The notes: a model not told the origin generated them from the sequence alone. Counted from the stretch's first letter, positions 52,384 through 61,597 are shown. The stretch is 64,000 bases of DNA from Actinomyces haliotis (GCF_015355765.1 NZ_JACWNA010000008.1:1-64000); one strand, 5' to 3'. Translations and numbers: made by a program.

Positions 52384-53441
52384 CGCCCTGGCTCTTCGCC
52401 CTCCTCCTCGTCCTTATCGCGGTCGCCGTCGGCCTCGCCCTCGCCGGCCGGATCGGGGACGCCCCGCTGCGCCGCCGCAGCCGGACCGACGACGACGGCC
52501 CGCGCCGCGTCGCCAACTCGGCCGCGCTCCTGTCCAGCCCGCTCGTGCGCGCCCGGATCCGCCGGCGCCGCTGGCTCCACGCCGTGCTCGGCGCCCTCCT
52601 CGTCGTCGCCGTCGTCGCCGCCTCGGCCCTCGCCGGCCGCCCCGTGGACCGCCACGTGCGCAACGAGGCCCTCGCCAGCCGCGACATCGTCCTGTGCCTC
52701 GACGTCTCCACCTCGATGCTCACCACCGACGCGAAGATCCTCGACACCTTCTCCCAGATGCTCGACACCTTCGACGGCGAGCGCGTCGCCCTCGTCGCCT
52801 GGAACACGACGGCCCAGACGATGGTGCCGCTCACCGACGACTACGACCTCCTCCGCAGCCAGCTCACGAAGATCGCCGACGTCCTCGACTTCGAGCCCTA
52901 CTACGGGAACCCGAAGCTCAACGCCTACTACAAGACCTTCTCCGGCGTCTTCGACACGGACCTCGAGGCCTCCTCCCTCGACGGCGACGGGCTCGCCTCG
53001 TGCACCGCCGCCTTCGGCGACCCCGTCAAGGACCGCTCCCGCTCCGTCATCCTCGCCACGGACAACCAGGTCCTGGACCCTGACAGCCAGGAGATCTACA
53101 GCCTCTCCGAGGCCGCGGACCTCGCCGCCAAGCGCGGTGTGCGGATCTTCTCGCTCTACGGCGCGGACCCCGACCTCCAGGACCCGGGCACCACCCAGGC
53201 GGACCTCGACCGCGCCCGCCAGGAGCTCAAGGAGGTCACCACCTCCCACGACGGGCGCTTCTACGAGGTCGATGACGCTGACGCCGCCGGCGGCATCGTC
53301 AAGGAGCTCGAGAGCGACCAGGTCGAGGAGCTCACGGACAACACGCAGGTGCGGGTCTCCGACACGCCGCAGCTGGCCGGCGGGGTCCTCGCGATCGCGC
53401 TGCTCCTCCTGCTCGGGCTCGGCGCGTGGAGGCGGGCATGA
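52377..53441 (+). CDS. VWA-domain membrane protein 1
   Basis: 354 residues (ATG 52377; a GTG at 52380 gives the GTGA overlap common here). Helix 1 at about 5-24, a second at about 72-92, then a VWA domain with the MIDAS motif L-D-V-S-T-S-M and D-x-x (TDNQVLDPD), and a C-terminal helix (GVLAIALLLLLGLGAW). A BatA-like layout. Thought to bind metal and partner with MoxR. Confidence 0.88.
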   Translation: MVTPWLFALLLVLIAVAVGLALAGRIGDAPLRRRSRTDDDGPRRVANSAALLSSPLVRARIRRRRWLHAVLGALLVVAVVAASALAGRPVDRHVRNEALASRDIVLCLDVSTSMLTTDAKILDTFSQMLDTFDGERVALVAWNTTAQTMVPLTDDYDLLRSQLTKIADVLDFEPYYGNPKLNAYYKTFSGVFDTDLEASSLDGDGLASCTAAFGDPVKDRSRSVILATDNQVLDPDSQEIYSLSEAADLAAKRGVRIFSLYGADPDLQDPGTTQADLDRARQELKEVTTSHDGRFYEVDDADAAGGIVKELESDQVEELTDNTQVRVSDTPQLAGGVLAIALLLLLGLGAWRRA

Positions 53442-54517
53442 CCTTCCAACCCCTCTTCGGCTGGGGCCTCACGGTCCTCTTCGCCCTCGCCGCCGCAGGC
53501 CTCCTGTGGTGGGCGCGGCGCGCCGCCCTCGCCCCGACCGCCGACGCCGGTGCGCGCACCTCGTGGGGCCGCCGCGTCGCCCTCGCGGTGGTCGTCCTCC
53601 TCGTCCTCGCCGGGCCGAGCGTGCCCGTCACCGAGTCCGTCGCCGTCTCCAGCCTCGAGATCTACCTCGTCGTCGACCGCACGGGCTCCATGGGGGCCGA
53701 GGACTGGGCCGGCGGACCGAGCGCCGGCGGCGGGACCCGCCTCGACGGCGTCCGCGCCGACCTCACCGCCATCAAGGACGCCCACCCCGACGCCCGCTAC
53801 TCGATCATTGCCCTCGACTCCGCGGCCAAGACCGAGCTGCCGCTCACGAGCGACGTCGACGCCGTCACCGCCTGGATCAACGCCCTGCGCCAGGAGACGA
53901 CGGACCGCTCCGGGGGCTCCAGCCTCGAGCGCGCCCTGCCGCTCCTCTCGCAGACGCTCTCCGCCTCCCAGGACTCGTCCCCCGAGGACGCCCGCGTCGT
54001 CTACGTCCTCTCCGACGGCGAGGCCACCGACGGCGGCGCCGCCGCCAACGAGGCCAAGAAGGACGGCGTCACGTGGAAGCAGGTCGGCACCATGGTCGAC
54101 GGTGGCTCCGTCCTCGGCTACGGGACGAGCGAGGGAGGACGGATGCGCGAGTACGACGGCTCCGGCGCCACCGACGCGTCCTACATCCAGGACCCGACCA
54201 CCGGGAAGGACGCCGTCTCCGTGCCGGACACGAAGGAGCTCAAGACGGTCGCGGACGACCTCGGCGTCTCCTACTACCAGGGCACCGGCGGCTCCGACGA
54301 CGTCCCGACCAAGGACTTCACGGCCCTCCACGTCGACGAGGCCCTCACCGACGGGCGTGAGCGCAAGAGCTACCGCCGGTACCTCACGTGGCCGCTCGGT
54401 CTCGTGGCCGCCGGCATCCTCGGCTGGGAGGCCGTCGCTCTGGCGCGCACGGACCGCCGGCTGCGCCGCCTCACGGAGCCGGCCCCCGGCCGCACCGGCG
54501 CGGGAGGCCCCCGATGA
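53438..54517 (+). CDS. VWA-domain membrane protein 2
   Basis: 359 residues. ATG at 53438 overlaps the previous stop (ATGA). Two N-terminal helices; VWA domain opens V-V-D-R-T-G-S-M-G, a DxTxS variant of the MIDAS motif, then VVYVLSDGEATDGG (second metal motif) and a C-terminal helix (LTWPLGLVAAGILGWEAVAL). Paralogue of its neighbour, which has the canonical DxSxS. Confidence 0.88.
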   Translation: MTFQPLFGWGLTVLFALAAAGLLWWARRAALAPTADAGARTSWGRRVALAVVVLLVLAGPSVPVTESVAVSSLEIYLVVDRTGSMGAEDWAGGPSAGGGTRLDGVRADLTAIKDAHPDARYSIIALDSAAKTELPLTSDVDAVTAWINALRQETTDRSGGSSLERALPLLSQTLSASQDSSPEDARVVYVLSDGEATDGGAAANEAKKDGVTWKQVGTMVDGGSVLGYGTSEGGRMREYDGSGATDASYIQDPTTGKDAVSVPDTKELKTVADDLGVSYYQGTGGSDDVPTKDFTALHVDEALTDGRERKSYRRYLTWPLGLVAAGILGWEAVALARTDRRLRRLTEPAPGRTGAGGPR

Positions 54518-55512
54518 GCACCTGGAACCCCACCGGGCCGGGCGACCCGGCCGGCGACACCCGCTTCCGCCCCGGGGGCACGAGCGAGGACGAGGCGCGC
54601 GCCTACGGCGAGTCCGTCGGCGTCGCACCGGACCCAGCCGCCCCCGACGGCGACGCCCCCGAGGACTCCGCGGCCCGCGCGGCACGACTGCGCCGACGCC
54701 GTCGGCTCCTCACCTGGGGCGGCGTGCCCGCCGCGATCGTCCTCCTGCTCTCCGTCTGGCTCGGGACCGTCAGCCTCCTCACCCTGCTCGGCAACCGCGC
54801 CGCCGTCCACGAGAGCTACAAGACCGCCGTGTCCCGCTACTCGGGGGTCGAGACCCTCAACCCCGTGCTCGAGCAGTGGCGCGTCCACTACAACCTCGGC
54901 ACCGCCCAGCTGATGGCGGGCGACGTCGACGGCGCCGTGAGCGAGCTCGAGGAGGCGCTCACGAGAGCGCCCAAGGCGGACACGATCACCGCCAAGGGCT
55001 CCGACGGCACCACCGTCACCGCCCTGGACCCGACGGCCCCCGAGTGCCTCGTGCGCGTCAACCTCTACGCCGCCCACACCTCCGCCGCCGCCAGCGCCCA
55101 GAAGGACGGGGACACCGAGAAGGCCTCCGACGAGCAGGCCGCCGCGAAGAAGGCCGCGGGCGACTGCAGCGTCCCGCCGCAGGACCCGTCGAGCGACCCG
55201 AGCTCCACGCCGTCGGGCGACCCGACGTCCCAGCCGAGCCAGAACCCGGGCCCGACCCCGTCCGATCAGCCGAGCGGCTCCGCGAGCCCGACGGCGGACC
55301 CCTCCTCGAGCGCCTCGGCCACGCCGAGCCAGGACCCGAGCGCGATGGCCAGCCAGTCCGCCTCGGTGGACCCGACGTCGAGCCCGTCGGTGAGCGAGGG
55401 GCCGACGAGCACGCCGAGCCCCGTCGACGAGAAGCAGAAGAAGCTCGACGAGCGCAATGGCGACGCCAACCAGGACGGCGGCTCGTCGGTGGGCGGCACG
55501 AAGAGCTGGTGA
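54514..55512 (+). CDS. Membrane protein with TPR-like segment and Ser/Pro tail
   Basis: 332 residues. ATG at 54514 overlaps the previous stop. A charged head, one helix (about 68-91, GGVPAAIVLLLSVWLGTVSL), a TPR-like pair of helices (YNLGTAQLMAGDVDGAVSEL and on), then a long Ser/Pro/Thr/Asp-rich tail of irregular PSSDPS-type repeats. BatC/BatE-like position at the end of the operon. The tail could be glycosylated or a wall spacer. Confidence 0.82.
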   Translation: MSTWNPTGPGDPAGDTRFRPGGTSEDEARAYGESVGVAPDPAAPDGDAPEDSAARAARLRRRRRLLTWGGVPAAIVLLLSVWLGTVSLLTLLGNRAAVHESYKTAVSRYSGVETLNPVLEQWRVHYNLGTAQLMAGDVDGAVSELEEALTRAPKADTITAKGSDGTTVTALDPTAPECLVRVNLYAAHTSAAASAQKDGDTEKASDEQAAAKKAAGDCSVPPQDPSSDPSSTPSGDPTSQPSQNPGPTPSDQPSGSASPTADPSSSASATPSQDPSAMASQSASVDPTSSPSVSEGPTSTPSPVDEKQKKLDERNGDANQDGGSSVGGTKSW

Positions 55513-55612
55513 GGCCGGCGGGCCCCTGGTCGTCCAGGCTCTGACCGGCCGGACCAGTCCCGGTGGGCGTGCCCCGGGGCAGCGGTGCGCGCCCGGTCGC
55601 GGGGCGAGGGGA

Positions 55613-56266
55613 TCAGGCCTGGGTGGACTCCGTGGCGCTGGGCTGCGGCACCGCGGGGACCGGGTGGTCCGGCATCGCGGCGCCGACGGCGCGCAGGACG
55701 AAGAGGTCGAGGGCCGTGAGGTACTCCTCGCGCGCGACCGGGTCCGTCGGGGTGGGGCGACCGCCCATGACGCAGGCGTGGACGAGGGGGATGACCTGGC
55801 GCAGGTCCTGCTGCGGGATCTCTCCGGCCTCCATGGCCTCGCTCAGGACCTGGGCGAGCATCTGCGCCATGAGCCCGCCGTGGGCGCGCAGCCGCCCGGC
55901 AGTGCCGCGGGAGACCGAGGAGGACAGCGGGCCCGTCGTCGGGAAGTGGAACTGGCGCTTGATGAGGGCCTGCTGGCGGACGTAGACCCGGAGGCGGTCG
56001 ACGGGGTCCTCGGTGCCCTCGAGGGCGCGTGTGAGCTCAGCCGCGTAGCGCGAGGCCTCGTCCTCCATGAAGGCGAGGAGGAGGTCCTCCTTGTCCGCGA
56101 AGTGGTTGTAGACCGCGGTGCGCCCGACGCCCGCGTGCGCGGCGACGTCGGAGAGGGTGATCTTGTCGAAGGAGCGCTGGTTCATGAGCTCGGCCAGGGC
56201 TCCGAAGAGGGCGCTGCGGGTGCGCTCGCGGTGCTCGGCGAGCGAGTTCCCCATGATCTTCGGCAT
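55613..56266 (-). CDS. TetR-family transcriptional regulator
   Basis: 217 residues. N-terminal HTH: LSDVAAHAGVGRTAVYNHFADK (about 40-60). The ligand-binding part is variable and unassignable. ATG at 56266; another Met lies five codons on. A TGACG-type inverted repeat lies 22 bp upstream. Downstream of the MoxR operon, facing it. Confidence 0.88.
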   Translation of the reverse strand: MPKIMGNSLAEHRERTRSALFGALAELMNQRSFDKITLSDVAAHAGVGRTAVYNHFADKEDLLLAFMEDEASRYAAELTRALEGTEDPVDRLRVYVRQQALIKRQFHFPTTGPLSSSVSRGTAGRLRAHGGLMAQMLAQVLSEAMEAGEIPQQDLRQVIPLVHACVMGGRPTPTDPVAREEYLTALDLFVLRAVGAAMPDHPVPAVPQPSATESTQA

Positions 56267-56288
56267 GGGATGACCCTAGCCCAGAAGG

Positions 56289-56311
56289 TGACGGAACGTG
56301 ATGTGACGTCA
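56289..56311. promoter_or_regulatory. Candidate operator of the TetR regulator
   Basis: TGACG at 56289 and CGTCA ending at 56311 are inverted with the perfect palindrome TGACGTCA (56304-56311) as the right half. Placed where an autoregulatory site would be. Weak evidence only. Confidence 0.3.
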
Positions 56312-56339
56312 GGAAAGGTGGGGACGTGGCGCGCCTCTG

Positions 56340-56915
56340 TCAGGCGGACGGAGCGAGGGCGACGGCCTCACGGATGGCGGTGAGGATCGGCAGGTCCGCC
56401 GGCAGCCACGGCAGCTCCGCCACCTCGTCGAGCGGCACCCACGACATCGACTCGTGCGCCGTGCCCCGTCGCGGCCCGTGCTCCGGGTCGGCCGGTTCGG
56501 CGAGCCAGACGCGCATGCGGTAGCCGTGCATCGCGGGCCAGGAGGCGGCGTCGTCGCCGGGGTGCGTCGACGGGTCGGCGACGTCGGCGCCCGCGGGCGT
56601 CCCGACGGCGAGCGTGGGGGAGGGACGGACCTCCTCGCCGAGCCCCACCTCGAGGTCGATCTCCTCGCGGAGCTCGCGGGCGAGAGCCTCCGTGGGCGTC
56701 TCGCCGGTCTCGACCTTCCCGCCGGGGAGCTCGTACTGGCCGGCGTGCTCGGCGGGGTAGGAGCGGGCGGTGCACAGCATCGTCGTCGGGTGCTCGAGGG
56801 AGTCGAGGACGGCCGCGGCGACGACGAGGCGCGAGGCGGGCGAGGGGATCTCGGAGCGCTTCGGGCCGGCGAGGGGAGTGGGGCCGGTGGAAGCGTCGTC
56901 GGCGGAGAAGGTCAT
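56340..56915 (-). CDS. Nudix hydrolase ((d)NTP pyrophosphohydrolase-like)
   Basis: 191 residues. Nudix box G-x5-E-x7-REUxEE is intact: GGKVETGETPTEALARELRE with E-I following (about 80-102). The mutT-like context is LCTARSYPAEHAGQYELPGG. Sanitises 8-oxo-(d)GTP or similar nucleotides. ATG at 56915 chosen; the longer upstream frame is not family-like. Next gene is divergent, 70 bp away. Confidence 0.87.
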   Translation of the reverse strand: MTFSADDASTGPTPLAGPKRSEIPSPASRLVVAAAVLDSLEHPTTMLCTARSYPAEHAGQYELPGGKVETGETPTEALARELREEIDLEVGLGEEVRPSPTLAVGTPAGADVADPSTHPGDDAASWPAMHGYRMRVWLAEPADPEHGPRRGTAHESMSWVPLDEVAELPWLPADLPILTAIREAVALAPSA

Positions 56916-56985
56916 GGCTGCGACCCTAGCGGAGCGACTGGGGCGGACGGAGGCGCGCACAGCAACGCCTGGCACACTGCGGGCC

Positions 56986-57702
56986 GTGAACACGGACTGG
57001 GAGGCGCTCTGGCAGGACGCGGTCGCGCGCACCCGCCCCGACGGGCTCGCGGACGCCCGTGCCCTGTGGCCCGCGCTCGCCCTGCTCGTCGTCGTGCTCG
57101 CCTGGCGCCCGGCCCGGCGCTGGGGCCGCACCCTCGTCACCATCGTCCACGAGGCCGGTCACGCCGGGGTCGGCGTCCTGGTGGGGCGGCGATTCCAGGG
57201 ATTCGTCGTCGAGCGCGACCTGTCCGGGCACGCCGTCACCGCCGGACGCAGCCGCGGCCCGGGACGGATCGCGACCACCTGGGCGGGGTACCCGACGCCA
57301 GCCGTCCTCGGTGCGCTCGTCGTCGTTGCCGCCGTCCACGGCTGGGGCGGCGTCGTCCTCGTCTGCGCGCTCGCGGCAGGGCTCGTCCTTCTCGTCATGT
57401 CCCGCTCCTGGCGCACGGCCGGCCTCGTCCTCCTCGTCGGGGCGCTGACGGCAGCCCTGTGGTGGTGGGGCGGGCCGTGGCGCGACGGCGTCGTCGGCGG
57501 GATCGGCCTCGCCCTCCTCCTGGGCGCCTGGGACTCCCTGCGCGACGTCGCCGCCAGCCGCGACCGCCACCAGGACCACGGCACCCTCGCTTCTCTCACG
57601 CCCTTGCCCGCCGGGTTCTGGCTCCTCACCTGGTTCCTCGCCGACGCCGCCGCGACCGCGCTCGCGGCGTGGACGGTCCTCCCTGTGCTGAGGATGGTCT
57701 GA
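56986..57702 (+). CDS. M50-like membrane metalloprotease
   Basis: 238 residues, about six helices. H-E-A-G-H near 52 (TIVHEAGHAGVGVLV) gives an HExxH zinc site at the membrane, as in S2P-family proteases; a second conserved motif (NPxxD) is not obvious, so it is the small M50B-like type seen in actinobacteria. Substrate unknown. GTG at 56986. A hairpin and an 18-bp dispersed repeat follow. Confidence 0.83.
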   Translation: MNTDWEALWQDAVARTRPDGLADARALWPALALLVVVLAWRPARRWGRTLVTIVHEAGHAGVGVLVGRRFQGFVVERDLSGHAVTAGRSRGPGRIATTWAGYPTPAVLGALVVVAAVHGWGGVVLVCALAAGLVLLVMSRSWRTAGLVLLVGALTAALWWWGGPWRDGVVGGIGLALLLGAWDSLRDVAASRDRHQDHGTLASLTPLPAGFWLLTWFLADAAATALAAWTVLPVLRMV

Positions 57703-57740
57703 GCGTCTCTCGCGCGCCCGCGCACCGACGGCTGCTCCTC

Positions 57741-57788
57741 GCACCGTCTGCTCGCCCTCGGTCCGTCATGAGCGGGCGCAGACGGTGC
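57741..57788. terminator. Inverted repeat after the M50-like gene
   Basis: 11-bp stem (GCACCGTCTGC at 57741-57751 with 57778-57788) and 26-base loop. It resembles the hairpin at 49297-49348 in sequence style. Confidence 0.5.
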
Positions 57789-57794
57789 AAGGGC

Positions 57795-57812
57795 GCGCAG
57801 AGGGTGCGAAGC
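57795..57812 (-). repeat. 18-bp dispersed repeat, copy 2
   Basis: Exact reverse complement of 49275-49292, next to an inverted repeat in an intergenic gap. Confidence 0.7.
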
Positions 57813-57863
57813 GGCGAGTGGGTTGTGGATTGAAGCGACATCGGGTCGTGGTTGGATCAGGCC

Positions 57864-59183
57864 GTGCCCCATCTGTCCGGCGTCTCCGCTGAGGCCCTGA
57901 GCCTCCTGTGCCTCGTGGTGGTCCTCGCCCTGGCGATCACCCGGCCGCGCGGGCTGCCCGAGGCAGCGTCGGCCGTCCCCGCCGCCGCGCTGCTCCTCGT
58001 GACCGGGGCCGTCACCACCGACCGCGTCGTCGCGGTCCTCCACGAGCTCGGAGGAACCGTCGCCTTCCTGGCCGTCATCCTCGTGCTCGCGCACCTGTGC
58101 GAGGCGGAGGGCCTGTTCGACTACGCGGGGCGGTGGACCTCGCGTCGGGCGCACGGGTCGCCGGGCAGGCTCCTCCTCCTCGTCTTCCTCATCGCCTCGC
58201 TCACGACCGCCGTCCTCAGCCTGGACGCCACCGTCGTGCTCCTGACCCCGGTCGTCCTCGCGACGGCCGCCCGCGTCGGCGCGGACGCCGAGCCGCACGT
58301 CTACGCCACCGCGCACCTCGCCAACGCCGCCTCGCTGCTCCTGCCCGTCTCCAACCTCACCAACCTGCTCGCCTTCCAGACGTCGGGCCTGTCCTTCGGG
58401 CGCTTCGCGGTCCTCATGGCCGTTCCGTGGCTCCTCGCGATCGGCCTCGACTACGTCGTCCTGCGGCTGCGCTTCGCCTCGAGGCTGCGGACGGGGCGGC
58501 CGGCAGCGGGCGAGGAACGAGATGCTCCTGTCCCTACCGTGGCACTCGTGGTCCTGGCGCTCGTGCTCGTCGGCTTCGCGGCGTGCTCGGCGCTGGGGAT
58601 CGCGATCGTCTGGCCCGCCGTGGCCGGGGCCGTCATCCTCCTGGTCAAGCGGCTGCTGCGTCCCGCTGATGCAGGTGACGACGACGGCGCCGCCCCGGAG
58701 AGCCGTCCCGGCCGCGTGCGGCACGAGCTCGGCGCCGTCGTGCGCGCCGCGAACCCGCTCTTCCTCCTCTTCGTCCTCGCGCTGGGCGTCGTCGTGGACG
58801 GCGCCGTCGACCACGGGCTGGGCGACCTCGTCGGCCGAGTCCTGCCCTCCTCGACGGGGCTGCTCTCCCTCCTCGGTCTCGCCGTCGCGGCCGCGGTGGC
58901 CGCCAACCTCGTCAACAACCTCCCGGCGACGCTCATGCTCGTGCCACTGACCGCCCCCCTCGGGCCCGTCGCTGTCCTCGCCGTCCTCATCGGCGTCAAC
59001 GTGGGCCCCAACCTCACCTACGTCGGATCGCTCGCGACGCTCCTGTGGCGGCGGGTCCTCCTCGGTCACGGCGCCCGGTCCGAGCTGGTCGAGTTCACGC
59101 GGCTCGGCCTCATGGTCGTGCCGGTCTCCCTCGTCGCGTGCACGACGGCGCTGTGGGCGGCGGCCCGGGTCCTCGGGGTCTAG
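57864..59183 (+). CDS. ArsB/NhaD-type anion or ion permease
   Basis: 439 residues, about eleven helices (SLC13/ArsB superfamily). Family traits: VAFLAVILVLAHLCEAEGLF, TAVLSLDATVVLLTPVV in the first repeat and VAANLVNNLPATLMLVPLTA plus GVNVGPNLTYVGSLATLLWR in the second. ArsB pumps arsenite; NhaD exchanges Na+/H+; the call between them is not possible here, and no ars genes are adjacent. GTG at 57864 (a TTG at 57852 is an alternative). Confidence 0.85.
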   Translation: MPHLSGVSAEALSLLCLVVVLALAITRPRGLPEAASAVPAAALLLVTGAVTTDRVVAVLHELGGTVAFLAVILVLAHLCEAEGLFDYAGRWTSRRAHGSPGRLLLLVFLIASLTTAVLSLDATVVLLTPVVLATAARVGADAEPHVYATAHLANAASLLLPVSNLTNLLAFQTSGLSFGRFAVLMAVPWLLAIGLDYVVLRLRFASRLRTGRPAAGEERDAPVPTVALVVLALVLVGFAACSALGIAIVWPAVAGAVILLVKRLLRPADAGDDDGAAPESRPGRVRHELGAVVRAANPLFLLFVLALGVVVDGAVDHGLGDLVGRVLPSSTGLLSLLGLAVAAAVAANLVNNLPATLMLVPLTAPLGPVAVLAVLIGVNVGPNLTYVGSLATLLWRRVLLGHGARSELVEFTRLGLMVVPVSLVACTTALWAAARVLGV

Positions 59184-59439
59184 ACGGGGTCCCGGGGGAC
59201 GCGGCGATCGCGGGAGCAGGGGGACTCGACGGATCGACGCTGCTACCATCTCGGGCACGGCGCGCCAACGCCGAGCGGACGACGGCCCGGTCCCGTCGAG
59301 ACCTCCGCGAAGGGGAGCGAATCCTCCGGCGCCACCGACGTAGTCACCACCAGAGTCGTCGTCCCACGACCGTGCGACGCACCCGATGGACCAGCCGAGG
59401 CGGCGACGACCGGGGTCGAATCCGCCGGAAGGACCCGTC

Positions 59440-59910
59440 GTGACGACTGACCGCGACTTCAAGAACCTCGTACGCGCACGCATGATCGAGACGGGCGAGC
59501 CGTACACGGCCGCCCGTGCCGCGCTCCTCGAGCATCGCGACGAGGCGCAGCGCTTCCACGACCGCACCGTGCGCTCCTTCCTGCGCGACGGCCGGCTCGT
59601 CTCCGTCCCGGCGCGGCGACGGGCTCGCGTCGTCATCCTGCTGGAGCTTCTCGGGCTCTTCGAGGCGGGCCGTGCCTACCCCGAGCGGGAGGTCAACGAC
59701 ATCCTCCGGCCCGTTCACGAGGACGTCGCCTACCTTCGTCGTGAGCTCGTCGACTACGGCTTCCTCACTCGCGCCAACGGCGTCTACCGGGTCGCCGAGG
59801 CCCTGCCCGAGGCACACGGAAACGTCGCCGGCGAGCTGCCGGAGGACGTCGACTCGCGCTTCGCACGAGCCGTCCGCGGAGGGGGCCGCAGCGCGTCCGC
59901 GCTGGGCTGA
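59440..59910 (+). CDS. DUF2087-domain protein
   Basis: 156 residues. N-terminal motif DFKNLVRARMIETGEPYTAA, then the DUF2087 core FLRDGRLVSVPARRRARVVI through LLELLGLFEAGRAY, REVNDILRPVHEDVAYLRRE and a C-terminus NGVYRV. The core resembles a winged helix; members are tied to transcription or stress. GTG at 59440 with GGAAGGA upstream. The 256-bp leader before it holds no clear structure. Confidence 0.82.
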   Translation: MTTDRDFKNLVRARMIETGEPYTAARAALLEHRDEAQRFHDRTVRSFLRDGRLVSVPARRRARVVILLELLGLFEAGRAYPEREVNDILRPVHEDVAYLRRELVDYGFLTRANGVYRVAEALPEAHGNVAGELPEDVDSRFARAVRGGGRSASALG

Positions 59911-60016
59911 TCCGGACGGCGAGGACCGGCACCCCCTGGGCGAGGCTCCCCGGCGGCCGCTAGTCTCCCCGCAGGAGCAGGCGCCGCCTGGGCGCCCCGC
60001 AACGAGAGGACTCACC

Positions 60017-60400
60017 ATGATCAACCCCGTCAAGATGGCCGGACGCGCCATGCTCGCCACCGTGTTCATCGGCGGTGGCCTCAACCAGCTCAAGAGCGCC
60101 GCCCAGCTCGGCCCGGTCGTCGACTCCGCCAAGGAGGAGTACGCGATCGACGTCGACGTCCCCGGCGAGACCCTCGTCAAGCTCAACGGCGCCGGCATGA
60201 TGGCCGCCGGCTCCGCCATGGCCCTGGGCATCCTGCCCCACGTCTCCGCCCTCAGCCTCGTCGGCCTCCTCGTCCCCACGACGATCGTCGGCCACCCCTT
60301 CTGGAAGGAGACCGAGGATGCCGCGAAGCAGACGCAGATGACCTCCTTCGCCTCCAACACGGCGGTCGCCGGCGGCCTCCTCATGGTCGCCGCCAGCTGA
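60017..60400 (+). CDS. DoxX-like membrane protein
   Basis: 127 residues, about four helices (VKMAGRAMLATVFIGGGLNQ; GAGMMAAGSAMALGILP; LSLVGLLVPTTIVGHPFW; ASNTAVAGGLLMVAAS). H-P-F-W and the basic loop match the DoxX family, whose members shield against oxidative stress in mycobacteria. ATG at 60017 with GAGAGGA upstream. A terminator-like hairpin follows at 60452. Confidence 0.88.
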   Translation: MINPVKMAGRAMLATVFIGGGLNQLKSAAQLGPVVDSAKEEYAIDVDVPGETLVKLNGAGMMAAGSAMALGILPHVSALSLVGLLVPTTIVGHPFWKETEDAAKQTQMTSFASNTAVAGGLLMVAAS

Positions 60401-60451
60401 GCGTCAGCCTCGGCGTCTCGCGGCACGACGACGTTGACGCCCGGGCCCGCG

Positions 60452-60494
60452 CACGAGTGAGCCGGTCTCCCACCTGGGGGCCGGCTCACTCGTG
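60452..60494. terminator. Hairpin after the DoxX-like gene
   Basis: 14-bp perfect stem (60452-60465 with 60481-60494) and a 15-base loop, 52 bp after the DoxX stop. Confidence 0.65.
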
Positions 60495-60536
60495 TCCTGC
60501 CGCTCCTGGGCTCGCGCCCGCACGCAGGGCACGACA

Positions 60537-60566
60537 AAGGCCCGGAACCGTGCGGTTCCGGGCCTT
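60537..60566 (-). terminator. Terminator of the tRNA-Gly gene
   Basis: 13-bp stem (60537-60549 with 60554-60566) with a 4-base loop, just downstream of the tRNA on the minus strand; followed by TTTGTCG on that strand. Confidence 0.8.
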
Positions 60567-60573
60567 GCGGCGG

Positions 60574-60644
60574 AGCGGGTGACGGGAATCGAACCCGCGC
60601 TGTCAGCTTGGGAAGCTGAAGTTCTACCATTGAACTACACCCGC
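60574..60644 (-). tRNA. tRNA-Gly (CCC)
   Basis: 71 bases with all four stems. Anticodon loop TTCCCAA inside stem TCAGC/GCTGA gives CCC. T-arm GCGGG-TTCGATT-CCCGT; the acceptor stem GCGGGTG pairs with CACCCGC, and a discriminator U follows. No CCA is encoded at the 3' end. Confidence 0.95.
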
Positions 60645-60866
60645 GCGCTCACCAGTGGTGAGGTGCTGGAGCAGCATACCCCACGCGCACGCCAGCACCG
60701 AAAACGGCACGATTCGGCCACGGACCAGCCGTGAAGCACGCAGATGCGCCGGGTGACCGGGATCCGCGGCTACTGTGACCGCAGCGGGCACCGAGCCCGC
60801 TACCCCCGCACCTGGCCGCGTGGCCCGTCGCGGTAACGACACTCCCTCCCCAGAGAGCCCCCCCGC

Positions 60867-61445
60867 ATGAGCGACCCCTACAACCCGTCCGACTACCCCC
60901 AGGGGCAGGCCAACCCGTACCAGGCGCCGTCCGACGGTGCGCAGGGCGGTGCCGTCCAGCCGTACAACCAGCCCTACGACCAGGGCGGTCAGGCCTACCC
61001 GGGAGCCGGCTACCAGCAGTACCAGGGCGGCTACGCCTCCGCGCCCTCCGCGAACGGAGCCGGGTACCAGCAGCCCTACGGGACCGACTACCAGGCCGCC
61101 GGGTATCAGCAGCCCTACCAGCAGCAGGACTATCAGCAGCCCTACCAGCAGCCCTACGTCGGCGGGTACCCGGTCGCCCCGAAGTCCAAGATCGCCGCGG
61201 GCCTCCTCGGCATCTTCCTCGGCGCCCTCGGCGTCCACAACTTCTACCTGGGGCGCAACGCCCGCGGCGGGCTCCAGCTCGGCCTCACGATCGTCGGCCT
61301 CATCCTCAGCTTCATCTTCATCGGGTTCTTCCTCGTCCTCGGCATCGAGGTCTGGGCCCTCGTCGAGGGCATCCTCATCCTCGCGGCGACGCCCGGCGCC
61401 GTGCCGTGGGGAGTCGACGCCCGTGGCGTCCCGCTGAGCAACTGA
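60867..61445 (+). CDS. TM2-domain membrane protein with Q/Y-rich head
   Basis: 192 residues. A long head (1-105) of Q/Y/P/G repeats (YQQPYQQQDYQQPYQQ style) precedes the TM2 domain: LLGIFLGALGVHNFYLGRNA and VWALVEGILILA with two helices. The role of bacterial TM2 proteins is unknown. ATG at 60867. A DUF805 gene with a similar head follows in the same direction. Confidence 0.88.
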   Translation: MSDPYNPSDYPQGQANPYQAPSDGAQGGAVQPYNQPYDQGGQAYPGAGYQQYQGGYASAPSANGAGYQQPYGTDYQAAGYQQPYQQQDYQQPYQQPYVGGYPVAPKSKIAAGLLGIFLGALGVHNFYLGRNARGGLQLGLTIVGLILSFIFIGFFLVLGIEVWALVEGILILAATPGAVPWGVDARGVPLSN

Positions 61446-61597
61446 CCCACGGCACCGGCCTCCCGCCCCGCGCGTGGGGACCGGTCCCCACTGACAGGCC
61501 GTCACGGTCGCCGCTAGCCTCATCGGGACACGGCCGACCACCGCCCTCCCGCGCACCCCACCCAGAGCTGTCCCCGACTACACGCCAGGAGCACACC

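Noticed and set aside
55190-55440. Ser/Pro tail of the last MoxR-operon gene as an LPxTG wall anchor
   Set aside because: No LPxTG-like motif, hydrophobic helix or charged tail follows.
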